The translations under genes and the position numbers were made by a program. From Brassica napus (Eukaryota; Streptophyta; Magnoliopsida; Brassicales; Brassicaceae): a DNA stretch of 64,000 nucleotides. The stretch's first letter is position 1. The number at the start of each line of letters is the position of its first letter. The notes under the pieces are model-generated. The model ran no database searches. It saw nothing but the letters and a program-made list of their open reading frames with translations, and was not told the origin of the DNA. The stretch spans positions 13,539,726 through 13,603,725 of the forward strand of contig NC_063448.1 of NCBI RefSeq assembly GCF_020379485.1, given 5' to 3'. Below, one piece after another: positions 33,937 through 45,269 of the stretch.

Positions 33937-35280
33937 CGTGAGTTGTAAGTACTTTGAGATGATTCTGTTGTTTGGTCGTCTCGGCTGGAAGAGTACATAA
34001 TCAATAAGAGAGCAATCGTGTTAGTAGTTTGTTCTTGGTGAAACAAAAAGGTTAACTAACAAGGAGTATTAGAGAGACATACACATGAGTTACCGGAGTT
34101 TCTCCGAAGATGTTCAGGTGCTCGTTAACTAGAAACAAAACGAGTGAATCTAGAGTTTTCTTGAAGACAAGTTAAATTTGAAACTCATGAGGTGAAGTTC
34201 TTACAGTATTCAAGATTGGTTTATCTTCGAGGTGGAGTTTCAGTTGGTTCAGGTGGAGTCGTCTGTTCTTTGAGTTCCACTCGTGAAAGTATAGAAATCG
34301 ATTCTGGAATCTTGAAGTCAGCTGGAAGAGTGAGAGTAGGTGATGGTTCTCGGTCAGGAACAAACAAAAGTGGGTCAGTGCTTTGTACCAGTGAAGGTGG
34401 AGCTGGAAATGGTTCTTGATCTGATTTGCAGTGGCTATTTGAGCCTGTTTGACTTGGTTGAGGAGATTCGGACATGGTTTTCAGGTCGTTTATGCCGTTG
34501 GGGATTTTCGGTGGAAGCAATTTCAATTTGAATTGACCTAATTCAACAAGGTAGAGATTTGTGAAGCTGTGTCGTTTTAAGTTTGGGTCAAGGTTGGTCC
34601 ATTCAAATAGAATCTGAATGAAGCTATCAGTCTTGGTTTAATTTGTTAAAGGCCCACGAAGGAGCGTGTCAAGATCACGTGCGAGACGAAGCTCAAGTTT
34701 GTTACAAAAAAGACATACAGTCCGTTAGATCATCTTTATCCACGAAACAGAGTTCTCCCGAGAAACAGAGAGTATCTAACAGAGAAAAGAGAGAGAGAAA
34801 ATACGGAAGCTGGAAGAGAAAGCGAGATCGAGAATAGAGAGATCTTGAAGTGATCACACCTCTTGAGGTCGCAGCGCTATCTCTGGTTCAAGCTACGGGT
34901 CTTCTTCATCGGAGGATTCAGAGGTTGAAATATTGTCATCTTCGTCGTAGTCGCTTACATATTCTTCTCCAGTTAACTTCTTGTGAATTCGCTTATAATA
35001 GCTGCAAGGAAACAGGCGATATCAGGTTGTGATATCTTCACTTGTAATCACATTGATTCTAGTGAATTTGCTAGCAGAGATAGCTCCGGTGAGTATATCG
35101 GCTTCTCCACATCGGAGAAATGCGGTGAACACCGGGTAAACAGTTCGTGTGTATTGATTCTTAGTTTCGTTCATCTTTCAAGTTCTCGTAATCACCACTT
35201 ATTAAGGCTAAACGAAATCAAGCTAATCGGTTGAATGCAAAGGAAGATCGTAGACGAATCTAGTTAATACCTCAAGAATA
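33937..35280. other. Possible 3' part of the copia remnant; unassigned
   Basis: Follows the RNase H end directly. Contains short open stretches without recognisable domains and a purine-rich stretch (34780-34845). It may hold a decayed 3' LTR, but no second copy exists in the window to prove it. Confidence 0.3.
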
Positions 35281-35301
35281 TCACCCATTTTTTTTGTCAA
35301 C

Positions 35302-35332
<31 letters not shown>

Positions 35333-35695
35333 GATATAACAGTTTAGATTTTTGTAGATATCTGGTTTTTCAAACTGCAAACATGAAGGAGTTAAAATAT
35401 TTGTTAAGATAAAAATTCAAATTTCTTACTACTAAAATGCAAATGTTACATTTTACAATAGTCTGGACTTCCTACTGATTGAAGTTTTAAATTAGACCGA
35501 TGAGTCTATGACTAATCATTTGGCGCAAAACATTCGTAAATGGGCTTGCAATGCTTCTCAACTATCATTTGTCAAACGATCTTTGAACAATCACAATGTA
35601 AAGCCTTTTATATACGGAAAGAGAAGATATCATTCTTTTCTTTTCTTTTTGCTAGAGAGCACAAATATGTACGAGCTGAGTCTTCTTTTTTATAT
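35281..35695. other. AT-rich spacer left of the MULE
   Basis: A TTTA microsatellite at about 35308-35332; nothing else recognisable. Its last nine bases are the left MULE target duplication. Confidence 0.4.
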
Positions 35696-35737
35696 GGGAG
35701 AATTGCCAAGTGTGACTCAAAACTTGGAGTCAAACCA
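35696..35737 (+). repeat. Left MULE terminal inverted repeat
   Basis: Pairs with 45270-45311 at about three-quarters of positions; shared core ACTCAAAACTTGnAGTCAAAC. Confidence 0.8.
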
Positions 35738-35849
35738 AAACAATACCCCAACTTGGGTCAAAGGCAAAAGTAACCTAAAAGGCTATTGAAATTACAACTA
35801 TCCCCTTGTGACCAAACAAAAAAACGGAATTTTTTTTACGTTTCTACCC

Positions 35850-37115
35850 CTCGCAAGTCGTCTGTTTAGACGACTTGAAAATAAGTCGTCCAGACGACTT
35901 AACTGAAAGTCGTCTGGACAGTTAGTCTTAAACATAATTTAAAAATTTTGTAAAAAATATTTTGATAAGTAAAAAATAGGAATTATGTAATTAACATATG
36001 TCTTAGGAGGTATAAATTAAGATATAACAAATTTCAATTGTTTTCAGCATAGATGAGTGAAAGTAGTGAGTCATGATATTCTTTAGTTTATGTTTCATCA
36101 ACATATGTTGTAGTATTGTATGTGTTCTTAGGGTTAGATTTTGGAAAGCATTAAAACCGTTTTTGAAAATTTTTAAAATTACTTATGCGTGTTCATTTCT
36201 GTGTATAGTAAACACTATTTAAGTATAATTTGATTTTATAACGTGGTTAGTTAGTTAATCTAGTCATTTTAGTTTAGGGGTTCATTTTAGGGTCTAGGAC
36301 GACTTAATATTTTGTCGTCTGAAAACAGACGACTAAATATTAAGTCGTCTGTTGTACATTATCAGCCAGAATAAGTCGTCTAAACCGGACCAAACCTTAA
36401 AGTTTACCAATGTACTTTTAAAGCTAACCGGATTATTTACCCAATATATAAGGTGATTTTTTTTTTTTTGTTTCATTTTTCACGAAATTCAGAAACCCTA
36501 ACAGTTCTCTCTCAAAGGCGATTTCGAATTCCCACGATTTCCGAACAAACCATCGTTCTCAACGTCAGCTATCTATCTCACTTCATTCTCACCGTTGTCG
36601 CCGCAGCTTCTTCTAACCCTAGCGCCGCCGATTCCTCTAAACCCTAGCGCCGCCGATTCCTCTAAACCCTAGCGCCGCCGCTTCCACTATTTCCGAACAA
36701 ACCGTCGCCCTCGCCACCGTGGTCACCAACGTTCTCACCGCCGCTTCCTCTAAACACTAGCGCCGCCGCTTCTTCTAAACCCTAGCGCCGCCGCTTCTTC
36801 TCTGTAAACCTTAGCGCCGTTTCTCTGTAAACCCTAACGCCGCTAAGTCATCAATCTCGAGGAAAAGATGAACATAAAACGTTGTCTCTATCAATTTACT
36901 CATTCTCACCGTTTCACGTTTATTTTTTCAGATCTATAACCGCAATGACGAGTACTCCAACTCCTTCTGCGACTGGAAGACTTGTAAGTAATTTAAGTCG
37001 TCTGGAAAGTCTTCCAACTGGACGACTTAGTAGATGACTTAAATATAAGTCGTCCATTTGGAAGACTTTCCAGACGACTTAATTTAAGTCGTCTACTAAG
37101 TCGTCTGGACTTATA
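35850..37115. repeat. Palindromic AAGTCGTC/GACGACTT repeats and leader of the protease gene
   Basis: Copies cluster at 35855-35925, 36298-36385 and, inside intron 1, 36990-37110. Between them (36600-36850) is a 24-28-bp direct repeat rich in AAACCCTAGCGCCGCCG, about six units, likely in the 5' UTR. Confidence 0.75.
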
Positions 37116-40100
37116 TTGTTGTCTTTGATTATTTTGCAGACAAAAAGGATGGATATTCCAGAACTCCCCCGTAGGTTATACACATCAGGGGAAGAGCCAG
37201 AAGCCCACAATAGCATTTCGTATCATACGGATAACAGCAAGTTGCATACTGCTCTTAGGAAAGCTCTTACTGATGACGAATTTGAAGAGCTCAAGGAGTC
37301 GAGTTTGGGAGTTTTCATCAAGTTCAAGGAGCAGGGATTTGGTTGGGCTTCAAGGCTGGTTCACTACATGCTCAGTTTCAAGCTGGACATTAAGAAGAAG
37401 TATGAGATGTGGTCTCTCGTTGGTCCAGAACCTTTGAGGTTTTCACTGTTAGAGTTTGAAAACCTCACTGGTCTAAACTGCGAGTACATCGAGGACCTTG
37501 AGACACCAAAATGTGACGTTACCCCAGAGATGGTTTCTTTCTGGGGGATGCTGGGAGTTCATCTGGAAGCTGGGCCAACTACTGATCAGATAATAGCAGC
37601 ACTGAAGAGATGCGGGGATTGGTCCAGGGAAGATCGCAAGCGGCTCGCGTACCTCTCCATCTTCACTGGATTCATTGAAGGGAGAAAGTTTTCAACCGCT
37701 ACACGATCTACTCTGGCAAGGCTAGTGATGGATTTAGAACGGTTTGAGAATTATCCATGGGGGAGAGTCGCGTTTAAGGTGCTGATGGACTCTTTGTGGA
37801 ACAAAGAAATTGCTGGCTGTTACACCGTGGATGGGTTTATACAAGTTCTTCAAGTCTGGACGTACACAGCTATGCCGGAATTGGGTGCTAGTATTGGTGG
37901 TCCCAGAGCAGACAGTCCGTCTCCACCGATACTGGCTTACGAGGGCAGCAGAGGCCGCAGATCAATGAAAGCTGCTATCTTGAGTCAGGTATTTACTTCA
38001 ATCCAAAAGACTGCGCAGACGACTTATTATAAGTCGTCTGGAAGGTCGTCCAGCTTGACGACTTATCGGACGACTTATAATAAGTCGTCTGGAAAGTCTT
38101 CCCAGCTGGACGACTTATTAGACGACTTATTATAAGTCGTCTGGAAAGTCTTCCATCTGGACGACTTATTAGACGACTTATTATAAGTCGTCTGGAAGGT
38201 CTTCCATCTGGACGACTTATTAGACGACTTATAATAAGGCGTCTGGAAAGTCTTCCCAGCTGGACGACTTATCGGACGACTTAATTAAGTCGTCTGGAAA
38301 GTCTTCCATCTGGACGACTTATTAGACGACTTATTATAAGTCGTCTGGAAGGTCTTCCAGCTGGACGACTTAGTAGACGACTTATAATTAAGTCGTCTAT
38401 TTAGTATTTTTTTTCAAATATCTAACTCGATTCTTCTATTTACTGCAGACCCGCGTGATCAACTTTGTTGAGAAGGACATTAGTGAAATGTGGCCAAAAT
38501 GGGACTCTGAGGTTGAGGACCTGCCCGCGGAGAACATCATTAAAGTCATGTATGAGCGGAGACCGTGGAAGTGGACCATGGATTGCTGGGAAGTCACTGG
38601 TACTAAGGTCAATACAAAACCTAAGGTTGTGACTCCATCGAAGAAGGCCAAAGAGATGGTTGTGTTGGAGGAGGAGGAGGAGGAGGAAGACAATCCAAGA
38701 CCTCGGAAGAAAGCTCGTAAAGAGGCTCCTGAAGAGGCTAGAGAAGAGGCTAGAGAAGAGGCTAGAGGGGTGACCAGAGAGGAGTTGGAAATTATGTTCA
38801 AGGGCGTAGCTGAGGCTATGAAAAAAGGGTTTAATAAGTGCATGAGGGAGTTTAGGAAGTTGTCTGATAGATTGGAAGCTGTGGAGAAGAAGGTTGGTGT
38901 CACCAATCAGGCTACCCCTCCACCTCTAACCAATCAGGCTACCCCTCAAGATAAACAGCCTACCCCTCTTGCCAAAGAAACCGGGGGTAGAAACAAACAG
39001 GCTACCCCTCATGCCAATGAAACCGTGGTTAGTAACCAGCCTCCTCCTCATCAAACCAAACAGCAGCCTCCTCCTCCTCAAAAGAAACAGCAGCAGCCTC
39101 CTCCTCTTCAAAAGAAACAGCCTCCTCCTCAAAAGAAACAGCCTCCTCAAATCAAATATGTTAGTATCAAATCCAGGGTTAACTAGTTGTCCAGACGACT
39201 GTAAAAGTTGTCTGGACGACTAGTTGACCCTGGACGACTTAAACGTAAGTTGTCTGGACGACTAGTTGACCACGGAAGACTTAATTTTAAGTCGTCCAGG
39301 GTCAACTAGTCGTCCAGACAACTTTTATTTAAGTCGTCCAGGGTCAACTAGTCGTCCAGACAACTTTTATTTAAGTCGTCCAGGGTTAACTTGTGTGCAA
39401 CTTTTATTGCAGAGATGGTTGCCGGAGGATACAGCAACCGAGGCGAACTCGGTAAATAAAGCAGATGGTGTCACCTCCAAAGAGATTGTTGCTGTCACTT
39501 CCACCGATCACCAACCGAGCCTCGCTTCCACAGATCAACAACCGAGCCTCGCTTCCACCGAGCCAAGCGATCCAGTTTCACAACCGAGCCTGGTTGTATT
39601 GGACAAGCGTGCAAAGAGTAAACGAGCGAAGAAACCTGCTCCTACTGTGAGATCTCCTTATATGGCAGAGAAAAAAAAAGATAAAGTGGCAGCCTATAAT
39701 CCATTTCCGCCAGTAAACAAAGAAAAGTTGAAGGAACTCGCTGATTGGTTGAAAACTGATCCGTAAGTGATTGCTTTACCCATAATAGCTTGATTTAGTC
39801 GTCCAAAACTGATTGCTTTTTTGTTTGCAGTCATTATTTAACTAAGATCGAGGACAAACCACGTACATCACCAACAAGGTGGTACCACTTCCTCCGGACA
39901 GCCAGAGGATGGCTGGAAGACTGCGTAAGTCTTCTGCACACGATTTAAGTCGTCTACAAAGTCGTCCAAGTAGACTACTTTCCAGACGACTTAAAGATAA
40001 ATCGTCTGGAAAGTCGTCTACTTGGACGACCACGTAGACGACTTATAATTAAGTCGTCTTCGTCTGGTAACTTCTAACTTGTTATATTTAATATGCAGCA

Positions 40101-40806
40101 TATAGATGCTTGGATTAATGTGCTAAGGCAGAGGTATCAGGAGAACCCACAAGCTTTCAGGAGCGAGCGAATGTGCTTCCTGGATCACAACTTTTCTCAG
40201 TCTTGGAGAGAGCAGTATCAGCTCTTCAAAACATCGGAACCTGATCACAAAGGTTTAGGAAGAGTTCTACCTGGTGGGGCGTCGTATTTTTATGACGGAT
40301 CAATACCTTCATTTTGCCAATCAAACAAGAAGTGGGGGGAGGACATTGATGATATCTATGCGCCAGTGAACTTGGACGACAAGCATTGGGTTGCTATTTG
40401 GATATCGATCCCTAAGAGGCACATAGTCGTCTGGGACAGCATACCTTCATCTAGTGTACCAGACGCATGGGATGCGATAATGGAGCCTTTTCTCCAGATG
40501 GTCCCTTATCTGCTTGTTGAGTGCGCAGCCACCGACGAAATGCGGGTCAAATACGGGTTGGAGCCATACACATATGAGAGACCGCTGAAAGGTGTACCCA
40601 CGGCCAACAATGGTGATTGTGGCGTGTACACTGTAAAGTACATTGAATGTCATGCGCTCGGGGGCTCCTTTGACCCTAAAGACTTTGCTAGGTGCAACGC
40701 GAAGAAAATGAGGGATAATATGGCGGTGGATATATGGAAGGAGCTTGTTGATCAGCATCTGAAAGAAAATGTGGATGGTGATAAGTTCGTGGGCATGTAT
40801 GATTAG
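36945..40806 (+). CDS. MULE-encoded DUF1985 / Ulp1-like (C48) cysteine protease
   Basis: Six exons join in phase: 36945-36983, 37140-37988, 38449-39159, 39413-39762, 39831-39924, 40099-40806, all GT-AG, giving about 916 residues. The start is the ATG whose short exon ends CTT|GTAAGT. Exon 2 holds the DUF1985 domain (YMLSFKLDIKKKYEMW, LRFSLLEFENLTGLNC). Exon 3 has an acidic E-run, a basic RKKARKE nuclear-type signal and a P/Q/K-rich repeat tail. Exon 6 is the SUMO-protease fold with His-777 (DKHWVAIW), Asp-794 (VVWDS) and Cys-855 (GDCGVYTVKY) forming the expected triad; the usual oxyanion Gln region reads PTANNGDCG. Its role is unproven: deSUMOylation of host or element proteins is inferred. 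Exon 3 to 4 splicing (TAT|GTTAGT) is the least certain boundary. Confidence 0.82.
38015..38400. repeat. Palindromic repeat array in intron 2 of the protease gene
   Basis: About seven units of roughly 56 bp, each with TAAGTCGTC, GGAAnGTCTTCC and GGACGACTTA. Adjacent half-sites make near-perfect palindromes such as GACGACTTATnATAAGTCGTC. Confidence 0.85.
39190..39395. repeat. Palindromic repeats in intron 3
   Basis: Six or more motif copies with AACTAGTCGTCCAG spacers; a near-exact 45-bp unit occurs twice at about 39290-39375. Confidence 0.8.
39925..40070. repeat. Palindromic repeats in intron 5
   Basis: Both motif orientations; intron 4 (39763-39830) has only one partial copy (tagtcgtccaaaac). 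Confidence 0.75.
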
Positions 40807-41510
40807 ATTTGTATTTGAACATGATTTTTTAACATGATTTTTGTATTTGAACATGATTTTTTAACATGATTTTTGTATTTGAACATGATTTTTGAACATG
40901 ATTTTTGTATTTGAACATGATTTTTTAACATGATTTTTGTATTTGAACATGATATAAGTTGTCTGGAAGAAATAAGTCGTCTGGAAGGTTTTCCAACTGG
41001 ACGACTTACAAATAAGTCGTCTGGAAGGTTTTCCAACTGGACGACTTACAAATAAGTCGTCTAGAAGGTTTGGACGACTTATTATAAGTCGTCTGGAAGG
41101 TTTTCCAACTGGACGACTTACAAATAAGTCGTCTAGAAGGTTTGGACGACTTATTATAAGTCGTCTGGAAGGTTTTCCAACTGGACGACTTACAAATAAG
41201 TCGTCTAGAAGGTTTGGACGACTTGAAGGGATAGTAGAAGGTAGTCTAAAAATAAAATACACTTGAAGGGATAGTAGAAGGTCGTCTAAAAATAAAATAC
41301 ACTGGACGACTTAGTAGAAGGTCGTCTAAAAATAAAATACACTTGAAGGGATAGTAGAAGGTCGTCTAAAAATAAAATACACTGGACGACTTAGTAGAAG
41401 GTCGTCTAAAAATAAAATACACTGGACGACTAAATATTTAGTCGTCTGGACGGGTAATCAAGACGGGACGACTTAAATTTAGGTCGTCTGGACAACTAGT
41501 CAACTGGTTG
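40807..41510. repeat. Intergenic tandem repeats between the two MULE genes
   Basis: Two arrays lie between the convergent gene ends: AACATGATTTTT/GTATTTG units (40815-40955), then motif-bearing units of about 60 bp (40965-41225) and about 55 bp with AAATAAAATACAC (41230-41440). Several antisense ORFs here are only repeat translations. Confidence 0.8.
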
Positions 41511-43871
41511 TGTACATTGTGGTTTCGTATGGCCAGTTTCCTTGCAGTTTGAGCATCTCCGTGCCCTGTGTTTCTTCCTGGGTTTGTGTCCTCTCATCCT
41601 AGATAGCTCCAACCAAGATTGCCATCTTGATTTCTTCGGTCTCCCCCGACCACGCTTTAGTTCTGGAGGAAAGCATTCTCGTTCCTCAATATGTTGTGAC
41701 ACGATAGGATATATATTCTCTGAGTATCCTGCATACAGATAATTCTTTGAGTACAGTGGACATACAAGTGTGGAGATATGCAAACCAGCATGTATTCCAG
41801 CAGCTATAGCATGAGAGCAAGGTATTTTCTCCACTCCATAGACACCACAATCACACTTTGCATGTTCCAAATCAACCACACAGTCCATTTTGCCACCTTT
41901 GACAAAGAAATGCCATCCATCAATTGGTTCGACCGTCATCATACCCGCTATCTCTTCTCGAACAGCAAGCAAGTATTCAACAGCCCGGCTATGTTCAGTT
42001 GTGAGACTCAAAGCATCTTGTCTCCTTTTCCAATACCATTTTCCTAACTTCTGCCTTATGAACTCCAGCAGGAACGTAATCGGAAATCCTCTTGCTCGCT
42101 TCAGTGCGGAATTAATAGATTCAGCAATGTTGCTTGTTTTTATGTTGAACCTGTTCCCCTTACAATAAACCCTTGACCATAGCCTGACGTCGGCTTTCTC
42201 CAAATACGTTGCAAGTTCCGGGTTTGCACTCCGTATCTCAGCCATGTACCGGTCAAAATCGTAAACCGTGTGAGCATAAGCAGCCCCTTTCACCAAGTAC
42301 ATGAGATGTTTCCCTTTAAACTTTTTGACAATGTTATCTTGAAGGTGATAATAACATATTCCTCGGGTTGCCCAAGGAAACACCTTATCACACGCACTTT
42401 TAATGGCCTTGTGCCGGTCGGAGACTATCACCAGAGGCTTGTCATGAGATATACAACTAGCCAATTTTGTGAAAAACCATTCCCAAGAAGGTATATCTTC
42501 CTCATCCACGATCCCAAAAGCCAATGGGAATATCTGAAAATTGCCATCTTGTGCGGCTGCAACTAACATAGTTCCTCCATACTTTCCACTTAGGTGAGTT
42601 CCATCCACCACAATGACCCTTCTCTGATACTTAAAACCTTTGATAGAAGCTCCAAAAGAGAGAAATAGATACTTAAATCTTTTCATAGAATCAAGTTCTA
42701 TCGCCGTGATAGAATCAGGATTTGCAATGGAGATTTGCTCGAGATATGATGCCAGACGCGAATACCCTTCTTCTGCTGATCCTCTCACCAATCTTTGTGC
42801 ATATAACAGTGCTCTGTATGAAGTGGTGTAATCAAGCGCCATGCCAAACATGTTCCTCATTGCATCAGTGATATGCTGCGGAGTTATCCCATCAATGATT
42901 CCAACACGATCAATGAAAAGACTACCTACATACTTCGGAGTACAGTGTCTCCGCTGAGCGATTCGGTCTCCCGCTGAGCATAAATGTTTTTCCACATACT
43001 TTGTTACCCAAAACGTGTTTGTCCCATGTTTGACACTCGCTCTGACCTTCCATCCACAATAGCTAACCGGACATGTTGCCACAACGAGAGTTTTCGTTGA
43101 TTTGTATAATCTGAAAGAAAACTTACCCCTCACTGCTGCCAACCGCAGCTCTGAAAGCAGTGCACCCTTGCTAACAAAACTCTGGTTGACATAGATGGTA
43201 CCATTCGATTTTCCTCCTTCAATAGCATTTGTCTTAGCATATGCCTTTTGGATTTCTTCAAAACAAATATTATCATCATCTTCCTCGTCCTCATCTGGAA
43301 CCTTTCCATAAAGACTGTAATCCCCACCATTCTGATCCGTTTCACCAACAATAGAATTATCAGCATCCTCCTCCCCATTTTCCTCCTCCCCATCTTGATT
43401 TTCATCTTCAACAAACTCATTATCACCAACATCTTCATCATCACCACCAACATCTTCTTCCCATTCACCAGCTTCATCATTATCACCAACATCTTTTTCC
43501 CATTCACCAGCTTCATCAATATCCCTTTTCTCTGAAACCGTTTCGACCTTGCTGCGGCTTGATACACAAAGACATACTCTATGGGTTTTGAGTATCTCCA
43601 GCAAGTTTCGAACTTGTCTATCACTTGTAACATGAATGGGAAGACTGCCTGGAGCCATCATCATTTCTGCTGGTAATGAGTAGCTAATCTCCACACTCAC
43701 TGTTCTCATGTCCAGGTTATAATCTTCTTGAGCCATTGCAACAAGTTCAGCATGTGTTGAATCTTCATTCAATAAAAACAATCTTGCTCCTTTGAGATCA
43801 TCAACCACAAAATCCCAACGGAAATCTCTCAACAACCATTCTCCATACACTGCATGTAACTGAAAAATCAT
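41496..43871 (-). CDS. Mutator-like (MURA) transposase
   Basis: 791 residues from the ATG at 43871, which directly follows a splice acceptor (TTTGCAG|ATG). I prefer this to the longer ORF start at 44000, whose extra residues translate repeat DNA. Residues 1-100 form a MuDR-type N-terminal domain; 115-205 are very acidic with GEWE.DVGD repeats; about 215-310 a zinc-binding DNA-binding region (CPVSYCGWK, KHLC). The MULE catalytic domain has Asp-423 (VVDGTHL), Asp-485 (VSDRH), a CxxH (GICYYHL) and Glu-584 (NIAESIN), the full DDE set. A SWIM zinc finger (CDCGVYGVEKIPCSHA) and a CCHC knuckle (CSNCKETGHTKPQC) follow near the C terminus. No lesion, so activity is plausible. It acts in the nucleus on the element's ends. 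Confidence 0.9.
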   Translation of the reverse strand: MIFQLHAVYGEWLLRDFRWDFVVDDLKGARLFLLNEDSTHAELVAMAQEDYNLDMRTVSVEISYSLPAEMMMAPGSLPIHVTSDRQVRNLLEILKTHRVCLCVSSRSKVETVSEKRDIDEAGEWEKDVGDNDEAGEWEEDVGGDDEDVGDNEFVEDENQDGEEENGEEDADNSIVGETDQNGGDYSLYGKVPDEDEEDDDNICFEEIQKAYAKTNAIEGGKSNGTIYVNQSFVSKGALLSELRLAAVRGKFSFRLYKSTKTLVVATCPVSYCGWKVRASVKHGTNTFWVTKYVEKHLCSAGDRIAQRRHCTPKYVGSLFIDRVGIIDGITPQHITDAMRNMFGMALDYTTSYRALLYAQRLVRGSAEEGYSRLASYLEQISIANPDSITAIELDSMKRFKYLFLSFGASIKGFKYQRRVIVVDGTHLSGKYGGTMLVAAAQDGNFQIFPLAFGIVDEEDIPSWEWFFTKLASCISHDKPLVIVSDRHKAIKSACDKVFPWATRGICYYHLQDNIVKKFKGKHLMYLVKGAAYAHTVYDFDRYMAEIRSANPELATYLEKADVRLWSRVYCKGNRFNIKTSNIAESINSALKRARGFPITFLLEFIRQKLGKWYWKRRQDALSLTTEHSRAVEYLLAVREEIAGMMTVEPIDGWHFFVKGGKMDCVVDLEHAKCDCGVYGVEKIPCSHAIAAGIHAGLHISTLVCPLYSKNYLYAGYSENIYPIVSQHIEERECFPPELKRGRGRPKKSRWQSWLELSRMRGHKPRKKHRARRCSNCKETGHTKPQCTQPVD

Positions 43872-44817
43872 CTGCAAATATTCAAAATAAAACACATTAG
43901 TAAACATAGAGAAAATGAAGAAGTTCAATAAACATTGCCGCAGACGACTTAGCATTAAGTCGTCCAGAAGACTTAAAGGTAAGTCGTCTAAAGAGGTCAC
44001 TTTTGCAATTGAAAATTAAAAGGGACGACTTAATTCTAAGTCGTCCGGCTTTGTTTGTTAAAAAAAAAACTTCAGACGACTTATATATAAGTCGTCTACG
44101 AGAAACGGGCTAGTTTTGCATTTGACCGAATCGTGTCAGATCTTTGACTATTTCTGGACGACTTATAATTCAGTCGTCTCTGGGAAAGTTAAAATTTCAA
44201 TATTTTATGAAAACTTGACGACTTACGTGTAAGTCGTCCTAAGGTTAGTTTTGTAATTGAAAAATAAAACTTGAAATTTAACTTTCTCCAGACGACTTAG
44301 ATGAAAGTCGTCCAGCTAAACGACTTAATTTAAGGTCGTCCGGGATAAGCAAGGTTTGACCAGAAAATTGGGAAAAATTCTGGACGACTTTGCTTTCCCC
44401 GGACGACTTTAAATTAAGTCTTCTGGAGGGACGACTTTATATTAAGTCGTCTGGTTAAAGTTAAATTATGAAGTTTTATTTTTCAATTACAAAACTAACC
44501 TAGGACGACTTACACGTAAGTCGTCAAGTTTTCATAAAATATTAAAATTTTAACTTTCCCAGAGACGACTGAATTATAAGTCGTCCAGAAATAGTCAAAG
44601 ATCTGACACGATTCGGTCAAATGCAAAACTAGCCCGTTTCTCGTAGACGACGTATATATAAGTCGTCTGGAGTGTTTTTTTTAACAAACAAAGCTGGACG
44701 ACTTAATTTAAGTCGTCCGTTTGACCAGAAGACTCATCAGTAAGTCTTCTACATACAGATGACTTACTAGTAAGTCTTCTACGCGAACAGATCTTGAAAA
44801 AAAATTCAAATTCGTAC
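43872..44817 (-). other. Predicted 5' leader intron of the MULE transposase
   Basis: On the minus strand a donor AAG|GTACGA at 44818/44817 and the acceptor TTTGCAG at 43872 bound a 946-nt GT-AG intron just before the start codon. It is crowded with AAGTCGTC palindromes and contains the long inverted repeat. The upstream leader (about 44818-45000) has two short upstream ORFs (starts near 44943 and 44936) that stop before the donor. Confidence 0.55.
44023..44718. repeat. Long inverted repeat (arms ~290 bp, spacer ~115 bp)
   Basis: 44023-44312 is the reverse complement of 44428-44718 with few mismatches; a block of about 100 bp (around 44092-44195 against 44546-44650) is perfect by eye. The transcript of either strand would fold into a hairpin of about 290 bp. 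Arms include single-copy sequence (CGGGCTAGTTTTGCATTTG) as well as the palindromic motif, so pairing is not only due to short repeats. Confidence 0.85.
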
Positions 44818-45269
44818 CTTAAACTAGGTGAGATGACTTCGTTTGCACACAGGGTCTTCTCCAACCACCCAGAACCTCAAACGAAAGCAACCGTAAGTAA
44901 AAACGAAAGAAATATGGCTCTGTCAACCATAGCCCATATTTTGAATCAAAAGCTTGAGTTTTTTGGATGAATATAGAGAGAAAGTGAAAGAAATGTTGTT
45001 TTTAGTTCATAACAATTGAAACAGAGAGAGTGTAAAGAGATTTACGTGCATTAAAGGGCATTAAAAGCTCCAAACAGTTCGTACAAGGTTGTTGCCACTA
45101 TTCATTGCAGTGGCAATATTGTAAATACTTGAAGAAGATGAGGTTGAGACAGTAAAGAAGCCATTTTCGAAAAAAAAAAAAAAAAATGTTAATGGCATTT
45201 TCGTAGATAAAATGCAGGTGTGGGGTTAAAATCTCAAAAAAAAAAGGAGTCAAAAGAAAAGGTTAGTTT

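Noticed and set aside
34192..34531. Overlapping ORFs on both strands after the copia remnant
   Set aside because: No known domain; the bidirectional openness is likely due to composition.
33937..35280. 3' LTR of the copia remnant
   Set aside because: No second copy in the window and no clear polypurine tract or TG...CA ends; left as unassigned.
38015..38400. CRISPR-like regular repeats
   Set aside because: The units are contiguous, imperfect and in a plant intron, with no unique spacers.
40803..41262. Minus-strand ORFs with repeated SRRLI/SRPVGKPS peptides
   Set aside because: Direct translation of the palindromic DNA repeat; no conserved domain, and the peptide period equals the DNA repeat.
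43872..44000. Extended N terminus of the MULE transposase (ORF start at 44000)
   Set aside because: The extra 43 residues translate palindromic repeat DNA, and a strong acceptor directly precedes the internal ATG.
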